A DNA stretch of 64,000 nt, taken from positions 5,843,947 through 5,907,946 of the forward strand of contig CP092872.1 in NCBI GenBank assembly GCA_030710605.1, given 5' to 3'. The notes beneath the pieces are model-generated. The model was given only the letters and a program-made list of their open reading frames with translations, made no database searches and had not been told where the DNA came from. The position numbers and the translations under genes were made by a program. Below, in pieces: positions 20,653 to 35,600 of this stretch. This DNA comes from Cordylochernes scorpioides (lineage: Eukaryota; Arthropoda; Arachnida; Pseudoscorpiones; Chernetidae). Within the stretch, counting starts at the first letter, position 1. Every line of letters starts with the position of its first letter.

Positions 20653-23600
20653 GTAAGTTGTGGTTCACTCTCTTGTTATTGTGTTGTTCTGTGGTCTGTA
20701 TTGTTTCTACTTTTCTGATTTAAAAAAAAGCTCCGATGGCCCCCGATTTTTGCGAAAGTTCAACCCCATCAGCGAGTGCAAATAAACAAACGGGACTCTG
20801 GAACATTTGTAAGTGCAAAAGTCAAACTGCTTTTCAGATATGTAGACATGTGGTGTACTTACAGTAAAAGCAGTCTCTAACTTCTGCCCACCATGATTAT
20901 CATGGCCTGTACAACGAGTACTAGGGATAATTAAAAACAAAATGCAATCAAGGATTCTATGTCTCTATTTGATCAGTTCTGGTCTCTATAATCTCTAATG
21001 TTATCTCTCTCCACTGGAGTGTAAGACACTGTTGTAATCGTCAAGATAGAGGCTGCCTGGCCAGAATTCATAGTTATTCAAATTAAAGATACTTCGGCCA
21101 GTAAACCTTTTATTGTCTCAACATTTCGACAAAAATATTTTGTCTCTTGTCAGGAGCGAACAAAAAATTAAACATTTGGCAAAGCGTTAAAAATTATTCT
21201 TTTCAATAACTTTTAACGCTTTGCCAAATGTGTCAATTTTTGTTCGCTCCTGACAAGAGACAAAATATTTTTGTCGAAACGTCGAGACAATAAAAGGTTT
21301 ACTGGCCGAAATATCGTTAATTTGAAGAACATTGTTGTAGGTTATTTAGGTACCCTGGTGCCTGACATTCCCCCGTGTGTCCGCAGCGGTCAACGTGGCC
21401 TACGGCAAGCCAGCCAACCAGTCCAGCACGGCGCGGGGCGGCGAGGCCAAGCACGCCAACGACGGCGACCTCACGACACTCCACGAGGACAAGTACTGTA
21501 CGGAGACCAAGGTGGAGAACTCGCCCTGGTGGCGGGTGGACCTGCTCCAGCCGTACGACGTCAGGGTGATCCGGATCGTCTCCCGGGGCTGCTGCGGTAT
21601 GTTGGTGGTGGCTTAGAGTCGTATGTTGGTGACAATAGAGCAGCATGTCGGTGATGGCTTAGGACCTTTGGTTGGTTGCCTAGAGCCGTATGTTGGCCTA
21701 ACCCCGTTTGTTGGTTGCCTTGGACCTTTGGTTGGTTGCCTAGAGCCGTATGTTGGCCTAGCCCCGTTTGTTGGTTGCCTTGGACCTTTGGTTGGTAGCT
21801 TATAGCTGAATGTTGGTTGCCTAGAGCCGTATGTTAGCCTAGCCCCGTTTGTTGGTTGCCTTGGACCTTTGGTTGGTTGCCTAGGGCCGTATGTTGGCCT
21901 AGCCCCGTTTGTTGGTTGCCTTGGACCTTTGGTTGGTAGCTTATAGCTGAATGTTGGTTGCCTAGGGCCTTTGGTTGGTTCCCTAGAGCCGTTTTTTGGT
22001 TGCCTAGAGCCGTATGATCGCCTAGCCCCGTTTGTTGGTTGCCTAGGGCCTTTGGTTGGTGGTCTACGATCGTTTGTTGGTTGCCTAGAGCCGTTTGTTG
22101 GTTGCCTAGGGCCTTTGGTTGGTGGTCTACGGTCGTGTATTTGTGTGGTCTACGGTCGTGTGTTGGTGGTCTATGGCTTTATGTTGATTGCTTAGGGCTT
22201 AAGTTGATTTTTCAACGCCCACATTGGTAGCCTAGAGCTTTATGGTGATTGCCTCTGCCCATATGTTTGCTGCCTAGGATGACCTATGGCCGTTAGTGAC
22301 CTAGCCCTCTCTCTCTCTGATCTCTTTCGGAAATTAATTCCTTGGTTGAAACTTGTTAACGTAATGAGCGTTAAATAGAACATATGTGCAGCTATCGTAA
22401 ATCAAAAATGAATTGATATATGTTTTTGAATTATTCTTAAATATATAAATTTAGAAACATTATACTTGTGAAAATTTCTACAGTCTGATATATAGTAGAG
22501 AAGGCTGGTAGAATAAACTGGCAAAACCTTTGCGAGGGTTTGCCGCTAAGGAGTCGAGCACCACATGTTCATCATGACAGCAGGGATTGCAAGATTAAAG
22601 GTTTTGAATAGAAAAAAAAGGACTCAAATATTACCTATTAGATATAATTTTAAGATTTGTATATCTGTAGTATATATGTAAAAATGTAAGATTAAAATAA
22701 ATATTTCTACCTATTTCTACCTCCCAGTGTGAGTACATCTCCAGTAGAAGAGGATAAGCAACATACTAATAAGTTTTCAAACACAAAAAGATACAGAATG
22801 AAAGCCGAGATATGATTTCAATTTCACAACTGGGATTAGGAATGGAACTCTCTTGTTCTTGGGAGAATAAATCGCCCCAGAAGGTTCATTTGGCCAGATG
22901 CATAGACGGAAGAAGGCACTGACGAATCCCTTCTGTATCAAGTATTGCCGAGGAGAAAAACTATAAAAGAAATACTAGATAACCTAAATGTTTATTTTGA
23001 AAATAGAGCAATCCATAAATAAATCTTTAATTAAAAAGGCATATATTGGATCAAAATATCATTTTATCAATATTATTGTTAAAATAAATGATATTTTGAT
23101 CCAATATATGCCTTTTTAATTAACTAAATGTTTATATTGTCGATTAGGTTAACATATTCTGTGCCAATTGTGAAATGTTCGACCATCTTGTTTGAATCGT
23201 CCTCTATGGGTCAACAACTGACGACAGCTGCATGTCCAGGTCACCAGCCCCTCCATGACGTGGAGATCCGGGTAGGCAACAGCTCCTCCGTGCAGGGTAA
23301 CCGTCTCTGTGCTTGGTACCCTGGTACCATCGGTAGGTCTGCATGTCTACAGTACTGGTAGATCTTACTGATGTATTGGCATGGCAGAGGATGGTGTTAT
23401 CAAAGACTTCCAGTGTGCCTATCCCATCAATGGCCGCTATGTCTTCGTTCAGATGGTCGGAATCCAGGGATCACTCTCCATGTGTGAAGTTATGGTCTTC
23501 ACCACGCTTGGTGAGTGTATCTCCTTAACATTGATGGTACCTAGCCATTGAATTGCCCACAGTAACATTCGAAAATACCCCATTTTGGCTTCATAACTTT

Positions 23601-26600
23601 ATTATAAATACGTCCCTTCAACCTTTTTAGATTATTTAGTCGGAATATACAGTTAAACCTGTCTATAGCGCTCCCTCTTGGAACTCACCAAAATAGGGTG
23701 TTATAGAGAGGGGGTGCTATAGACAGGTCGCTTTTATTGTAAATCGCATCGTACTACGTATTTAAAATCGGGCGCTGTAGAGAGGAAGGCGCTATTTAGA
23801 GGGGGCGCTATAGACAGGTTTAACTGTATATTTATAGAAGGCATATCCTGACCTGGAACATGGCAGAGCGCCATCTAGTGGAGCAGAAATCAACTAAACA
23901 TTGATTTAGTCTGTTCCTTGATATTTGGCCAACCCATTTTCTTGATAAATAAAGAAAAGCCATTCACGAATATATTTAAATACAACTCTTCTATAATCAA
24001 ATGATAGTAGAGATACCAACAAAGGACTGTCACTTAGCATTGCACATCACAACTATGGCTATTTTTTGCATTATAAATATACTCAACAATGGCAATATAG
24101 TTCGTCTTTAACTTCCCTTTACATTCGATTTGACCACAGGATCTGAAAGTACACTCATGGACAAAACTTAAGGGAGTTGTACCTTTTAGCATGTATATTG
24201 GGATTCAGACAATAACTCTGAAAGATATTGCAGTGACCTTTATTGAAGACAAGAGATAACCAATACACACTCGTAGACAAAACTTAAGGAAGTTGTACCT
24301 TTTAGCATGTATATCGGGATTCAGACAATAACTCTGAAAGATATTACAGTGACCTTTATTGAAGATACACGAGATAACCAATATACACTCATGGACAATA
24401 CTTAAGGAAGTTGTACCTTTCAGCATGTATATCGGGATTCAGACAACAATTCAGACAATAACTCTGAAAGATATTACAGTGACCTTTATTGAAGATACAC
24501 GAGATAACCAATATACACTCATGGACAAAACTTAAGGAAGTTGTACCTACTAGCATATATATCGGGATTCAGACAATAACTCTGAAAGATATTACAGTGA
24601 CCTTTATTGAAGACACACGAGATAACCAAATGTGAACAAAATTGCTGTCTCCTTCATAAAAACAGGCGACCGGCGACAGTTAAAGTTTTGTCCATGAGTG
24701 TACTTAATTTCATGAAACGATAAAAGAATGTATTTGTAGATTGTGTGGATTTGCCTGTTATCTTGAGACATTTCTCTCTTATCGGAGCAGTAAGATCTTT
24801 TTAATTTCCCAACATTGTTTATGATCTCAATTAAGTTTTCTTTTTATCCCTTTCCCTTATGATATATGCCGCGAAAAAAAAAAAAAAGATGCAGTAGATA
24901 GAAACTCTCCTTTCAACAATGACCGAGACCTAGCCTCCCAACCAGATCATTTTAAACTAAAGCTTGTTATTTTATTAAACCAAATAAAGAGGGCTTGCTA
25001 TAATGAGCTGACGCTTATACAAAAAACAAATCCGTTAGGAATTTCTAATTGTACTTTTTTTAAAGTTAGGCCTACAAGGACCACGAATGACCCTTGTGAC
25101 TCCAAAATGTCAATTTGCCTACCATTGTCCTCCAAAAGTTTTTTTCCTTGCCACTAATAGTTCGCACTGTCCCACAATTTATGTCGCCTTGACTCAGTGA
25201 GAATTGCAACAGGCGCAAGGCTTTCTGGAAATTTGGAGTAAATACTACAAAAGGCTTTCTGGAAATTTGGAGTAAATACTACAAAAGGCTTTCTGGAAAT
25301 TTGGAGTAAATACTACAAAAGGCTTTCTGGAAATTTGGAATAAATACTGCAAAGGGCTTTCTGGAAATTTGGAGTAAATACTACAAAAGGCTTTCTGGAA
25401 ATTTGGAGTAAATACTACAAAAGGCTTTCTGGAAATTTGGAGTAAATACTGCAAAAGGCTTTCTGGAAATTTGGAGTAAATACTACAAAAGGCTTTCTGG
25501 AAATTTGGAGTAAATACTGCAAAAGGATTTCTGGAAATTTGGAATAAATACTGCAAAAGGATTTCTGGAAATTTGGAATAAATACTGCAAAAGGCTTTCT
25601 GGAAATTTGGAGTAAATACTGCAAAAGGCTTTCTGGGAATTTGGAGTAAATACTGCAAAAGGCTTTCTGGGAATTTGGAGTAAATACTACAAAAGGATTT
25701 TTGGAAATTTGGAGTAAATACTACAAAAGGCTTTCTGGAAATTTGGAGTAAATACTGCAAAAGGCTTTCTATACTAGCTGGTATTCATATATCTTCAGAA
25801 ATTAGAACACTTCATTAAAAAAAGTATTTTATTCAATTGACGTTTCGACCAAAACCTTTTATCATTGCAGTCGAAACGTTGATGAAATGAAAGAAAATTT
25901 TTCATCACCAAAATGTCCTTTTTTCTGGAAAAATAACTCCCCAAGTTACCGTAAAGATAGAGGCTGCCTGGCCGGCATTCATATTTCTTGAAAATAAAGA
26001 TACTTCGGCCAGTAAATCTTTTTATTACCTCGACGTTTTAACGCCTTGCTAAATGTTTTAATTTTTGTTTGCTCCTGACGAGGACAAAAGCTTTTTGTCG
26101 AAACGTCGAGGTAATAAAAAGATTTACTGGCTGAAGTATCTTTATTTTCAAGAAATCCCCAAGTTACATGATTAGTGAGAATCGACGAAAATTGATTTTA
26201 ACTCGAAATCGATTATGTCTGGATGTATTTTCGTTTATGCATTATATCGTTTTTTAAAAGTATTTTGGTTGATCTTAGAATGGTAATCGTTTGCGTAGAA
26301 TTGTCTGGACCACGTCTGCTGTCTAGCACAGTACAAGAGAAAGTCTTAAGATAAACTGATAGTGGGTTAGTGGAGTAGTGGTCTAAACCGTTGGTTTTCG
26401 ACCGCTACGACCCGGGATTGAATCCCGCCATGGGCACTTTTTTATAGTTAAAAAAAAAAAATACTCCAATGGCCCTCGATTCTTGCAAAAGTCCAACTCT
26501 AGCAGCGAGTACAAGTAACCAAACGGGGCTCTGGCACATTTGTAAGTGCCAAAGTCGAACTGCTTTTCACATGTGTAGACCTGTGGTATACTTACAGTAA

Positions 26601-29600
26601 AATCAGTCGCCAACTTCTACCCACCATGATTATCATGGCCTGTACCACGTGTACTAGGGATAAGAAAAAAGATAAACTGATATCAAAGAACACCGTGTAA
26701 TCTAAGTTCACGTTAGCCGACACATTGACAACTCTCAATAACTAAATGGAAGAATCTATGAAAGAAAAAACACCTCTCCCGTCAAACCATAGGAAGGCGA
26801 CAGACAAAGACTATATATAGACGTCGACCGCAGCGCCGCCGCGGCCGTTGATTGGTCGATCTCCCAATGCTCCACGCCAATCTTTGGATCGCTATTCCAA
26901 CACTCCCTCTCGATCCAAAATGTTCAGTAGTCCTCTTAAGTAGTGGAATTTGTTTCGTGGAAGAGGTTTAGTCATTATATCAGCTAGCTGTTCTGAGCTG
27001 CAAACATGATGCACTTTAAGTTCACCTTCTTCATGTTTGGATCTAATGAAGTGGTAGCGAACATCAATATGTTTCGTTCGTTTGTGGAATACTGGATTTT
27101 CAACAAGTTTTATTGCTGCTTGGTTGTCGATATAAAGTTCAGTTTCTTTAGTAATATCACAGCCGATGCCCTGTAGAAGTCTTCTGATCCAAATCAATTC
27201 CTTAGCAGCACTGCAGGCAGCGATGTATTCACTTTCGGTGGTTGAAAGTGCGATAATTGGTTGTCGTTGGCTTGCCCAAGAAACAGTTCCTCCGTTCATC
27301 ATGAAGGCATAACCAGTCGTACTTTTTCTGGAGTCAACATCACGAGCAAAATCACTATCAGAGTAGCCAACAAGTTGGTCTTGTCCAGTGAAGAGAATTC
27401 CCATGTGTGGAGTGCCTTTCAGATAACGGAAAATATTCTTCACTGTTGTACAATGTGCAGGTCCTGGATATTCTAGGAATTTACTCACTTGTGAAACTGC
27501 ATAAGTGATATCTGGACGTGAAACACATGATGCAAACATAAGGGATCCAACAGCTTCTCGAAAAGGGAATTTAGGCATCTTTTCCTTTTGTTCTGGAGTA
27601 GGACAGTCCTGCTTTGTTAAGATGACAGAAGGATCCATAGGCACCGAAGCAGGAATACAGTCAGCCATATTAAATTTACTCAAACTTTTGTCAATATATG
27701 ATGACTGGTGAATGAAAATACTTCCCCTATCTTCTGACTGCTCTATTTGTAGCCCAACAAAAAGGTTAACACTTCCAGATGTAATTTCAAATGCGTGTTC
27801 TAACTCATCCATTATAATAGCTATTGCCTCTTTATCTTTAGATAGAATAATTCCATCATCAACATAGAGAGCTAAGATAACATTTGAATCATTGTGTGTT
27901 CCAATGAAAATGCACGGGTCGGCGTCTGATGTTTTGAAATTATGGCTATTCAAAAAATTGGTAAATTTCTTATTCCAATTTCTAGAAGATTGTTTAAGAC
28001 CATACAGACTTTTATGTAATCTATAGCAGCTATAATCATCTCTCTTGTAGCCTTCTGGTTGTTCAAGATAAACAAGTTCCTCTAATTCGCCATTGAGAAA
28101 AGCTGTCTTTACATCGAATTGCTTAAGAAACATCCTTTCAGAAGCAGCGTGTGATAAAAGAATGCGTAACGAATCATACCTGACTACTGAGCTAAACGTA
28201 TCGAAATAGTCAACATTTTTGATTTGAGAATAGCCTTTTGCAACTAATCTGGCTTTGAACCGTTGAATTGTACCATCGGACACTGTTTTAATTTTATAAA
28301 CCCATTTACAACCGATAGGTTTATGACCATCTGCCAAACGTTCTAAAGTCCATGTTTTATTTTTATTTAATGCAACAATCTCTTCATCCATGGCTAATTT
28401 CCATTTTTCTGAATCTGAACTTGTTATTGCAACTATATAGTTACTGGGTTCATCAGCAAGCGCAAAGTTACATTGGCTATTCGAAACTTTAGAGCGTGTT
28501 ATCATTGGATGCGAACTGATATCGGATACTGGCGGCATTTCCTGCACTGGAATGTTTGCTGTCGCAACTGGTGATTCATCCGGCGCGCTGTTAATCTGAA
28601 ATATTATTTCTTTTGGTTTGGTAGATTCTCTATCTGGAGTAGCTTTCTCATCGAATGTGACATCTTTAGAAATTCTTATTTTTCTAGTTTTCCAATCCCA
28701 TAATCTAAAATTTTTGCTTGTATTCTCATAACCTAAAAACATAAGTTTTATCGATTTATTATCCCACTTTTTACGGTTTTCTTTGGGAATATGCATATAA
28801 GCATTACAGCCAAATATTTTATAGTTAGCTACATTAGGCTTTGTGCCAAAGAAAAGTTCATAAGGTGTCGTTCTAGGGGTTTGCTTAGTCGCACTTCTAT
28901 TTAGAATATTAGTGGCTGTGTTACATGCCTCAGCCCAAAAAAATCCTGGAAGATTTCGTGAATTTAGCATGGACCTGGCTGCTTCCACAATCGTACGATT
29001 GTCTCTTTCTATACGTCCTATCTGTTCGTGCACATAAGGTGCAGTGAACTCGTGAATTATCCCAAATCTTTTACATAAATCTGCAAAATTATCGCTTTTG
29101 AATTCTAGCGCATTATCAGTCCTAAGAACTTTTATCTTATTTCCAGTTTGAGTATAGATTAGAGTAGCATATTCTTTGAATATATCTAGCACATCTGATT
29201 TGTTTTTAATAAAATAAATATGGCGATAACCACTAAAGTAATCTTTAAATAAGCAGAAATACAGATATTTACTTAATGATTGAGTCTGCATTGGGCCACA
29301 AATATCAGCATAAATAAACTCACCTAGCTGGTAGTTTTTGCCATCTGAGGGATAGCACGACTTTCTATGGGCTTTTCCAAGTTGGCATCCTTCACAGAAG
29401 AAAAATTCTCCCTCTAAATCTTGAGGCTGCAGACCATCCACCAATCCTTTGGTCGCCATCTCTCGAAGTGTAGCAACTGGAAGATGCGCAAGTCTCTCGT
29501 GCCACAACTGAAGCTTGTTCTCGCTGGTGATGTATCCTTGTGATGATGACGTAACCTTGAAGAGCATCCTGTAGAGGCCGTCATGACGCACTCCTACGGC

Positions 29601-32600
29601 TTTTAGGTCATTATCCATGAAGATCTGTAGCTTGTCATGTTTGATAATGACGTTGAATCCTCTTCTTGTGGACGTAGAAAGGCTATACAAATTTTTCTTT
29701 AGTTGCGGCGAGTAGAGCACATTTCTTATGTACGTATTGTACCATCCACCGTCGACGTAGGCTTGAATCTCGATGTCTCCCATGCCTTCTGCAAGTAGTG
29801 TCGAGTTGTCTCCCAAGTAGATTGGATGATCACTGGTGAACGGCGTGTAGGTCTTGAACCACTCTCGTCGAAATGTCATGCTGCAGCTTGCACCGCTGTC
29901 AGCATACCAAATATCATTGGGCTCTACTTGATTATCGCACAAAATAAGTCCATAATCACTTGAACTTCCTTTTGAATCATGAAGATTTTTGGATTTATTT
30001 TTCTCATTAGCTAATCTTTTTCTACATTCGCGGCTCCAATGTCCAATTTTGTGACAATAGTGGCATTTAGTGTTCTTCTTGGCATCTTGAAAAGAACGTT
30101 GTGTATCTTTAGGCTTCGTTCGTGCTTGCCTGTGTAATAAGGCCTCATCTTGTTTAGAAGAACCGCTTTGTTGATTCCTTGTTTCTTCAATCAAAAGTCT
30201 TGCAGTTAAATTGTAAAGAGTTTGAGCTTTCGGATCTAACGATTCCCACGCTGCAACAAAGTAGCGCATACTCGAAGGCAAAGTATTTAAAATTTTTGCT
30301 ACCTTTTGATCTTCCGTTATGGTTCCGCCCATTTGTGAAATTTGTGCAGAAATATTTTCAATTTTTGCTATGTAATCACTTATTGTTTCCGATGTCAATC
30401 GTGCATCGAAGAATTGTTGCCAAAGTAGGCCAATAGTAAATTCGGATTTTTGTTCATGAATAGCAAGTAATTTCTGCCACATTTGTGAAGCGGAAGTACA
30501 GTTCATCAGGGGCTGAAGAAACCTTAATTCGATTGCCTGTGATAATAACATCCTTGCCTTAACGTCCTTTGATTTCCAATTCTGTAGTGAACTTTCAGAG
30601 TTACTGTCGGAGGAAACAACATTCGGCTTTATTTCTAAGCCTTCCAATAATTCTAGTAATTTTTGTTGTTCCATAAGAAGCCTGAATTGGAATTTCCATA
30701 GTGAAAAGTTTTCACCATTAAAAACTTTAATCCTTGAAAGGCAATCTTCGCTCATCTTCTTTGTCTTGGAATCGGCCAACGACAAAAAGAAACTAGGGTT
30801 ATGGTTGGCGGTTGACGCCTAAACTTCGAGCAAAACAAAGGCTTACTCACTGCTGGCGGTAAATCCTTTTAGGCGCAGTGGAAGCGTGCTGGGCCCATAA
30901 CCTGTTGAAGTTTGAGATTGAATCAAGGAATAAAAAGATTATTTATTAAACAAAGTAACTTAAAACAAGATGTTAAAGTAGCAACATTTTAAAGGCAAGT
31001 AAGTATAGGAAGGCGACAGACAAAGACTATATATAGACGTCGACCGCAGCGCCGCCGCGGCCGTTGATTGGTCGATCTCCCAATGCTCCACGCCAATCTT
31101 TGGATCGCTATTCCAACAGACCCTCATCAGTCCAAGGAGAGCTTTTTGGTTTAATTCTATCAGCGAGGTAGATTCTGAATATTTCATAAATTGCATATAC
31201 ACTCATGGATAAAACTTTCATGTCGCCGATTGTGTGTGTGTGTGTGTTTTTATAAGGAGACTGAGGCAATTTTGTTCACATTTGGTTATCTCAAGTGTCT
31301 TCAATAAAGGTCACTGTATTATCTTTCAGAGTTATTGTCTGAATCCCGATATACATGCTAAAAGGTACAACTTCCTTAATTTTTGTCCATGAGTGTATAT
31401 TGGTTATCTCATGTATCTTCAATAAAGGTCACTGTAATATCTTTCAGAGTTATTATCTGAATCCCGATATACATGCTAAAAGGTACAACTTCCTTTAGTT
31501 TTGTCCATGAGTGTATATTGGTTATCTCGTGTGTCTTCAATAAAGGTCACTGTAATATCTTTCAGAGTTATTGTCTGAATCCCGATATACATGGTAAAAG
31601 GTACAACTTCCTTAAGTTTTGTCCATGAGTGTATATTGGTTATCTCGTATGTTTTCAATAAAAGTCACTGTAATATCTTTCAGAGTTATTGTCTGAATCC
31701 CGATATGTATACTAAAAGGTACAACTTCCTTGGGTTTCAATTAGATAATAAAAACATTTATACTGACCGAAGTATCTTTAATTTTAAGAACTATGAATGG
31801 TGGCCAGGTAGCCTCTATCTTCAACATCCTTAGGTTTTGTTCATGAGTGTAGTTTGTACGTCTATTTTGACGGGAGAGATGATCTTTCTAATTTAAAGAA
31901 CACGCAAACGGACAAAATGGCGGAGAAAATAAATCTCTTTAGTATTTATCACATAAGTACATAATACAATATAATGCGGTTTGTGATTGTAAAACGACAT
32001 TTGAAAATTATCCCGCATGTGTTTCTTTTCAATGAAAAATCAAAATTTATTTTAAGGAGAAATAACGATCCCCATCCCTGGACACTTTTATTTTTCCGTT
32101 TATCATTACTCTTCACAATTCATCCTTTCATACCTCATCCTTAAGGTTAGAAATGATCGTTATTTCTCCTCAAAATAAATTTTGATTTTTCATTGAAAAG
32201 AAACCCATGCGGGATATTTTTCAAATGTCGTTTTATATAAGTACATAACGCGAAAAATAGGAATCCGTGAACCTCCAGTTCATGAAGCACCCTGAGAACA
32301 AATACATACATTTTATCACCTAATTGTAAATAATTCCCATTGTTTAATTACATTTTAAAATCCATTCTCATTCTTCTTAACAATTAACTAAGTGACGAAA
32401 ATAGTATAAATATGATGCTATACTGGGATAAGGTTCATAAATTAAAAAAGGGAAAAAAGCATCTCCTTATTGGGTAACTGAAAGTCGCTGATGGCTTGCC
32501 CCATCTATCGGAATAAATAACACCGAATGGGTATTTGGCCAATTCTGGAATAATTAAAAATCAACGAATAGTTGATATTTATTCCGATAGATGGCGCTAG

Positions 32601-35600
32601 ATATCAGCAACTTTCAGTTTCCCGATAAGGAGATGTCTCCCCCCCCCCCCCCCTTTTTTTTTTAATAGACTAATTGTCAGTAAAATATTTGTCAATTGAA
32701 TTGTCCAGTTCATGAAGATATTGAGATGGCTGTTATCACGATGTGAATGTTTGGTCAGAATTCTCGCCCGGACGCTGTGGCAACCAGCTCGAGCCGCTTG
32801 AACTGACCACTTTCAACCGCACCTGCTTCGAGTTCCAATCCAGCCGTGGCGGATCGTTCTCCACGGCAGCTGAACATTGCCGGGCCCGAGGCGGTCTGCT
32901 AGCTCATCGCGTGGAACCCCTAGTGCAAGACTTCCTGGCCGCTGAGTTGGAACGCCGCAAGGACCAACTTAAGTCCAAGTTGGTGTGGCTGGGCATGCGG
33001 CGGGATCCTGGGATCTACTCTCGGACCTGGCGTTGGGTGGATGGTACGTGAATCCATCTCTTTGGGCCTCACTCACTACCTCTGAACTCTGGAGATGTAC
33101 AACTGTTCGGGGAATTGTAGAGAATGGTTTAAACTGTCAATCTTTCGATAGCTACAACCTAAGATCGAATCCCGCCCTGGGGCACCTTTTTTTTTTCGAA
33201 AAAAAAAAAGTTTCAATGTCTCCCAAATCTTGCAAATATCTATTGAATGTCCTTTCATTCTTACAAATATCCCTTTACTATCTGTTTGCCTGCTTCGGGA
33301 ATATCTTTATTTACGGGGCTGCTAACCAAAATGAATGATTTTTGAGCCCCGATGGACGCATAAAGCAGAATATATACATTCCACTGTTGGAGGGTCCTGG
33401 GGATGGGTGGCTAGGGGATCATCGCCAGGTTAGGCCAGAAGAGCCGGAATGTAGAGGAGGGGGGCAGGGTGGTGATCTTTGCCTGCTTCGTAGAACTCTT
33501 GTATGTTCAACAACTTCTATGCAACCTTTTCCAATCCTTAGTTGCACATATTCTTTTCCTGCTTCTCAATAACTGCACAACCAGTAACAAAACACAATGT
33601 TACTAGTAAACAAAATAATGTCACATCAACCAATTTCAACTCAATTTTCGTAGAACTCTTGTATGTTCAACAACTTCTATGCAACTTTTTCCAATCCTTA
33701 GTTGCACACATTCCCTGCTTCTCAATAACCGCACAACCAGTAACAAAACACAATGTTACTATAGTAAACAAAAGAATGTCACATTAACCAATTTCAACTC
33801 AAATTTCGTAGAACTCTTGTATGTTCAACAACTTCTATGCAACTTTTTCCAATCCTTAGTTGCACACATTCCCTGCTTCTCAATAACCGCACAACCAGTA
33901 ACAAAACACAATGTTACTATAGTAAACAAAAGAATGTCACATTAACCAATTTCAACTCAATTTTCGTAGAACTCTTGTATGTTCAACAACTTCTATTCAA
34001 ATTTTTCCAATCCTTAGTTGCACACGTTCTTTCCCTGCTTCTCAATATCCGCACACAACCGGTAACAAAACACAATGTTACTAGTAAACAAAAGAATGTC
34101 ACATCAACCAATTTCAACTCAATTTTCGTAGAACTCTTGTATGTTCAACAACTTCAATGCAACTTTTTACAATCCTTAGTTGCACATATTCTTTCCCTGC
34201 TTCTCAGTAACTGCACACAACCGGTAACAAAACACAATGTTACTAGTAAAAAAAAATAATGTCACATTAACCAATTTCAACTCAATTTTCGTAGAACTCT
34301 TGTATGTTCAACAACTTCTATGCAACTTTTTCCAATCCTTAGTTGCACATATACTTTCCCTGCTTCTCAATAACAACACACAACTGGTAACAAAACACAA
34401 TGTTACTTGTATAAAAAAGAATGTCGCATAAATCAATTCAACTCAATTATTGTTGACCCTAGCTCGGCCATGCTAAGATCCCAGAATACAATTTTTTTGA
34501 TAGCAGGGGTTCGCAGAAGCGTCGTTTCAACAACCGAGTTGAAATTGGTTGATATGGAAACCTATTCTTTTCTATAAGGCTGTCCCAAAAGTTCGTAAAC
34601 ATGTTATGATTTATATTTTTCAAGTGTTTACGAACTTTTGGGACAACTTTGTAATTCTGAAACTTGGCCTACCTACTGATTGTCCACCTTTAATATAGAA
34701 CATCAGAGATTAAATCATTCTTCTATAAGATTTCTGTTATAATTTTACCAAGGTTACCAATATTACCAAGGTTGTCCCAACCAATATTACCAAGGTTGTC
34801 CCAAAAGTTCGTAAATACTTGCCAAATATAAATCATAATATGTGTACGAACTTTTGAACTACATGAAACTTCCCAACCAGAAAGTCGATCGTAACAAACG
34901 TCTTCTTCTTTGTCTTTCTGGTTGCAGTATTTGCTTCAGATGTACAATCCTCAGACTAGGTTAGACAGCCATACTATCTATTGATGAAATACTTATTGAA
35001 TCGTAACTTTCCCTGGTATGCCATTACAGTAGGTCTTATTTGCTTTTAATGTTAAGCAATTCAGGTCTCTTATCAGTCAAGATATAACTTACCATTTGGT
35101 CTTCGCGATGAGGATGATCCAAATGGGTTGAGATGACGGTGTGGGATGTGCAGATTCGGCCGTGCGGGACTACCTCTGGGCTGACGATCAGCCCAACAAC
35201 TACAACGGCCAACAGGACTGTGCCGTGCTGGACGGAGGCCGCAAGTGGCTCTGGAACGATGTCACCTGCGAGCTGGACTATCTACCCTGGGTCTGCCAGT
35301 ACAGTACGTCTTCATCTCTTTGTCTTTCTTTTTGCGGCATTTTCTGCAGATGTACAATTCTCAGACTGGGTTAGGCAGCAATATTATCTATTGATGAAAT
35401 ACTTGTTGGATCGTAACTTTCCCTGGTATGCCAGTACAGTACGTCTTCATCTTGTATTTCTGGTTGCAGCATTTGCTTCAGATGTACAATCTTTAGACTG
35501 CGTTAGGCAGCCACACCAGCCATTGATGTGATTCTTGTTTGATTGTGACTTTCCCTGGTATGCCAATACAGTACGTCTTCTTTGTCTTTCTTGTTGCAGA

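Larger units (their letters stand above)
21050..21335. repeat. Foldback repeat, family C, complete palindrome
   Basis: Arms about 130 bp around a centre near 21190-21210. ACTTCGGCCAGTAAACC at 21091 is mirrored at about 21296. It ends only 50 bp before exon 2. Confidence 0.9.
26789..31118 (-). mobile_element. Ty1/Copia LTR retrotransposon (3' LTR truncated)
   Basis: Minus strand order: 5' LTR (30903-31118), primer-binding site GGTTATGGGCCCAG (matching the initiator-Met tRNA internal site used by Drosophila copia), gag-pol frame, a purine-rich tract (GAGAGGGAG) and a 3' LTR that breaks off at 26789. The shared 114 bp of the two LTRs look identical, so the insertion is recent. It is antisense in the intron between exons 4 and 5. 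Confidence 0.93.

Noticed and set aside
25245-25760. 171-residue minus-strand frame
   Set aside because: Translation of the 34-bp minisatellite; periodic by construction.
25205-25770. CRISPR array
   Set aside because: Head-to-tail repeat without unique spacers, in a eukaryotic intron.
33542-34431. Several 64-140-residue plus-strand frames
   Set aside because: All are translations of the ~160-bp tandem array between lectin exons.
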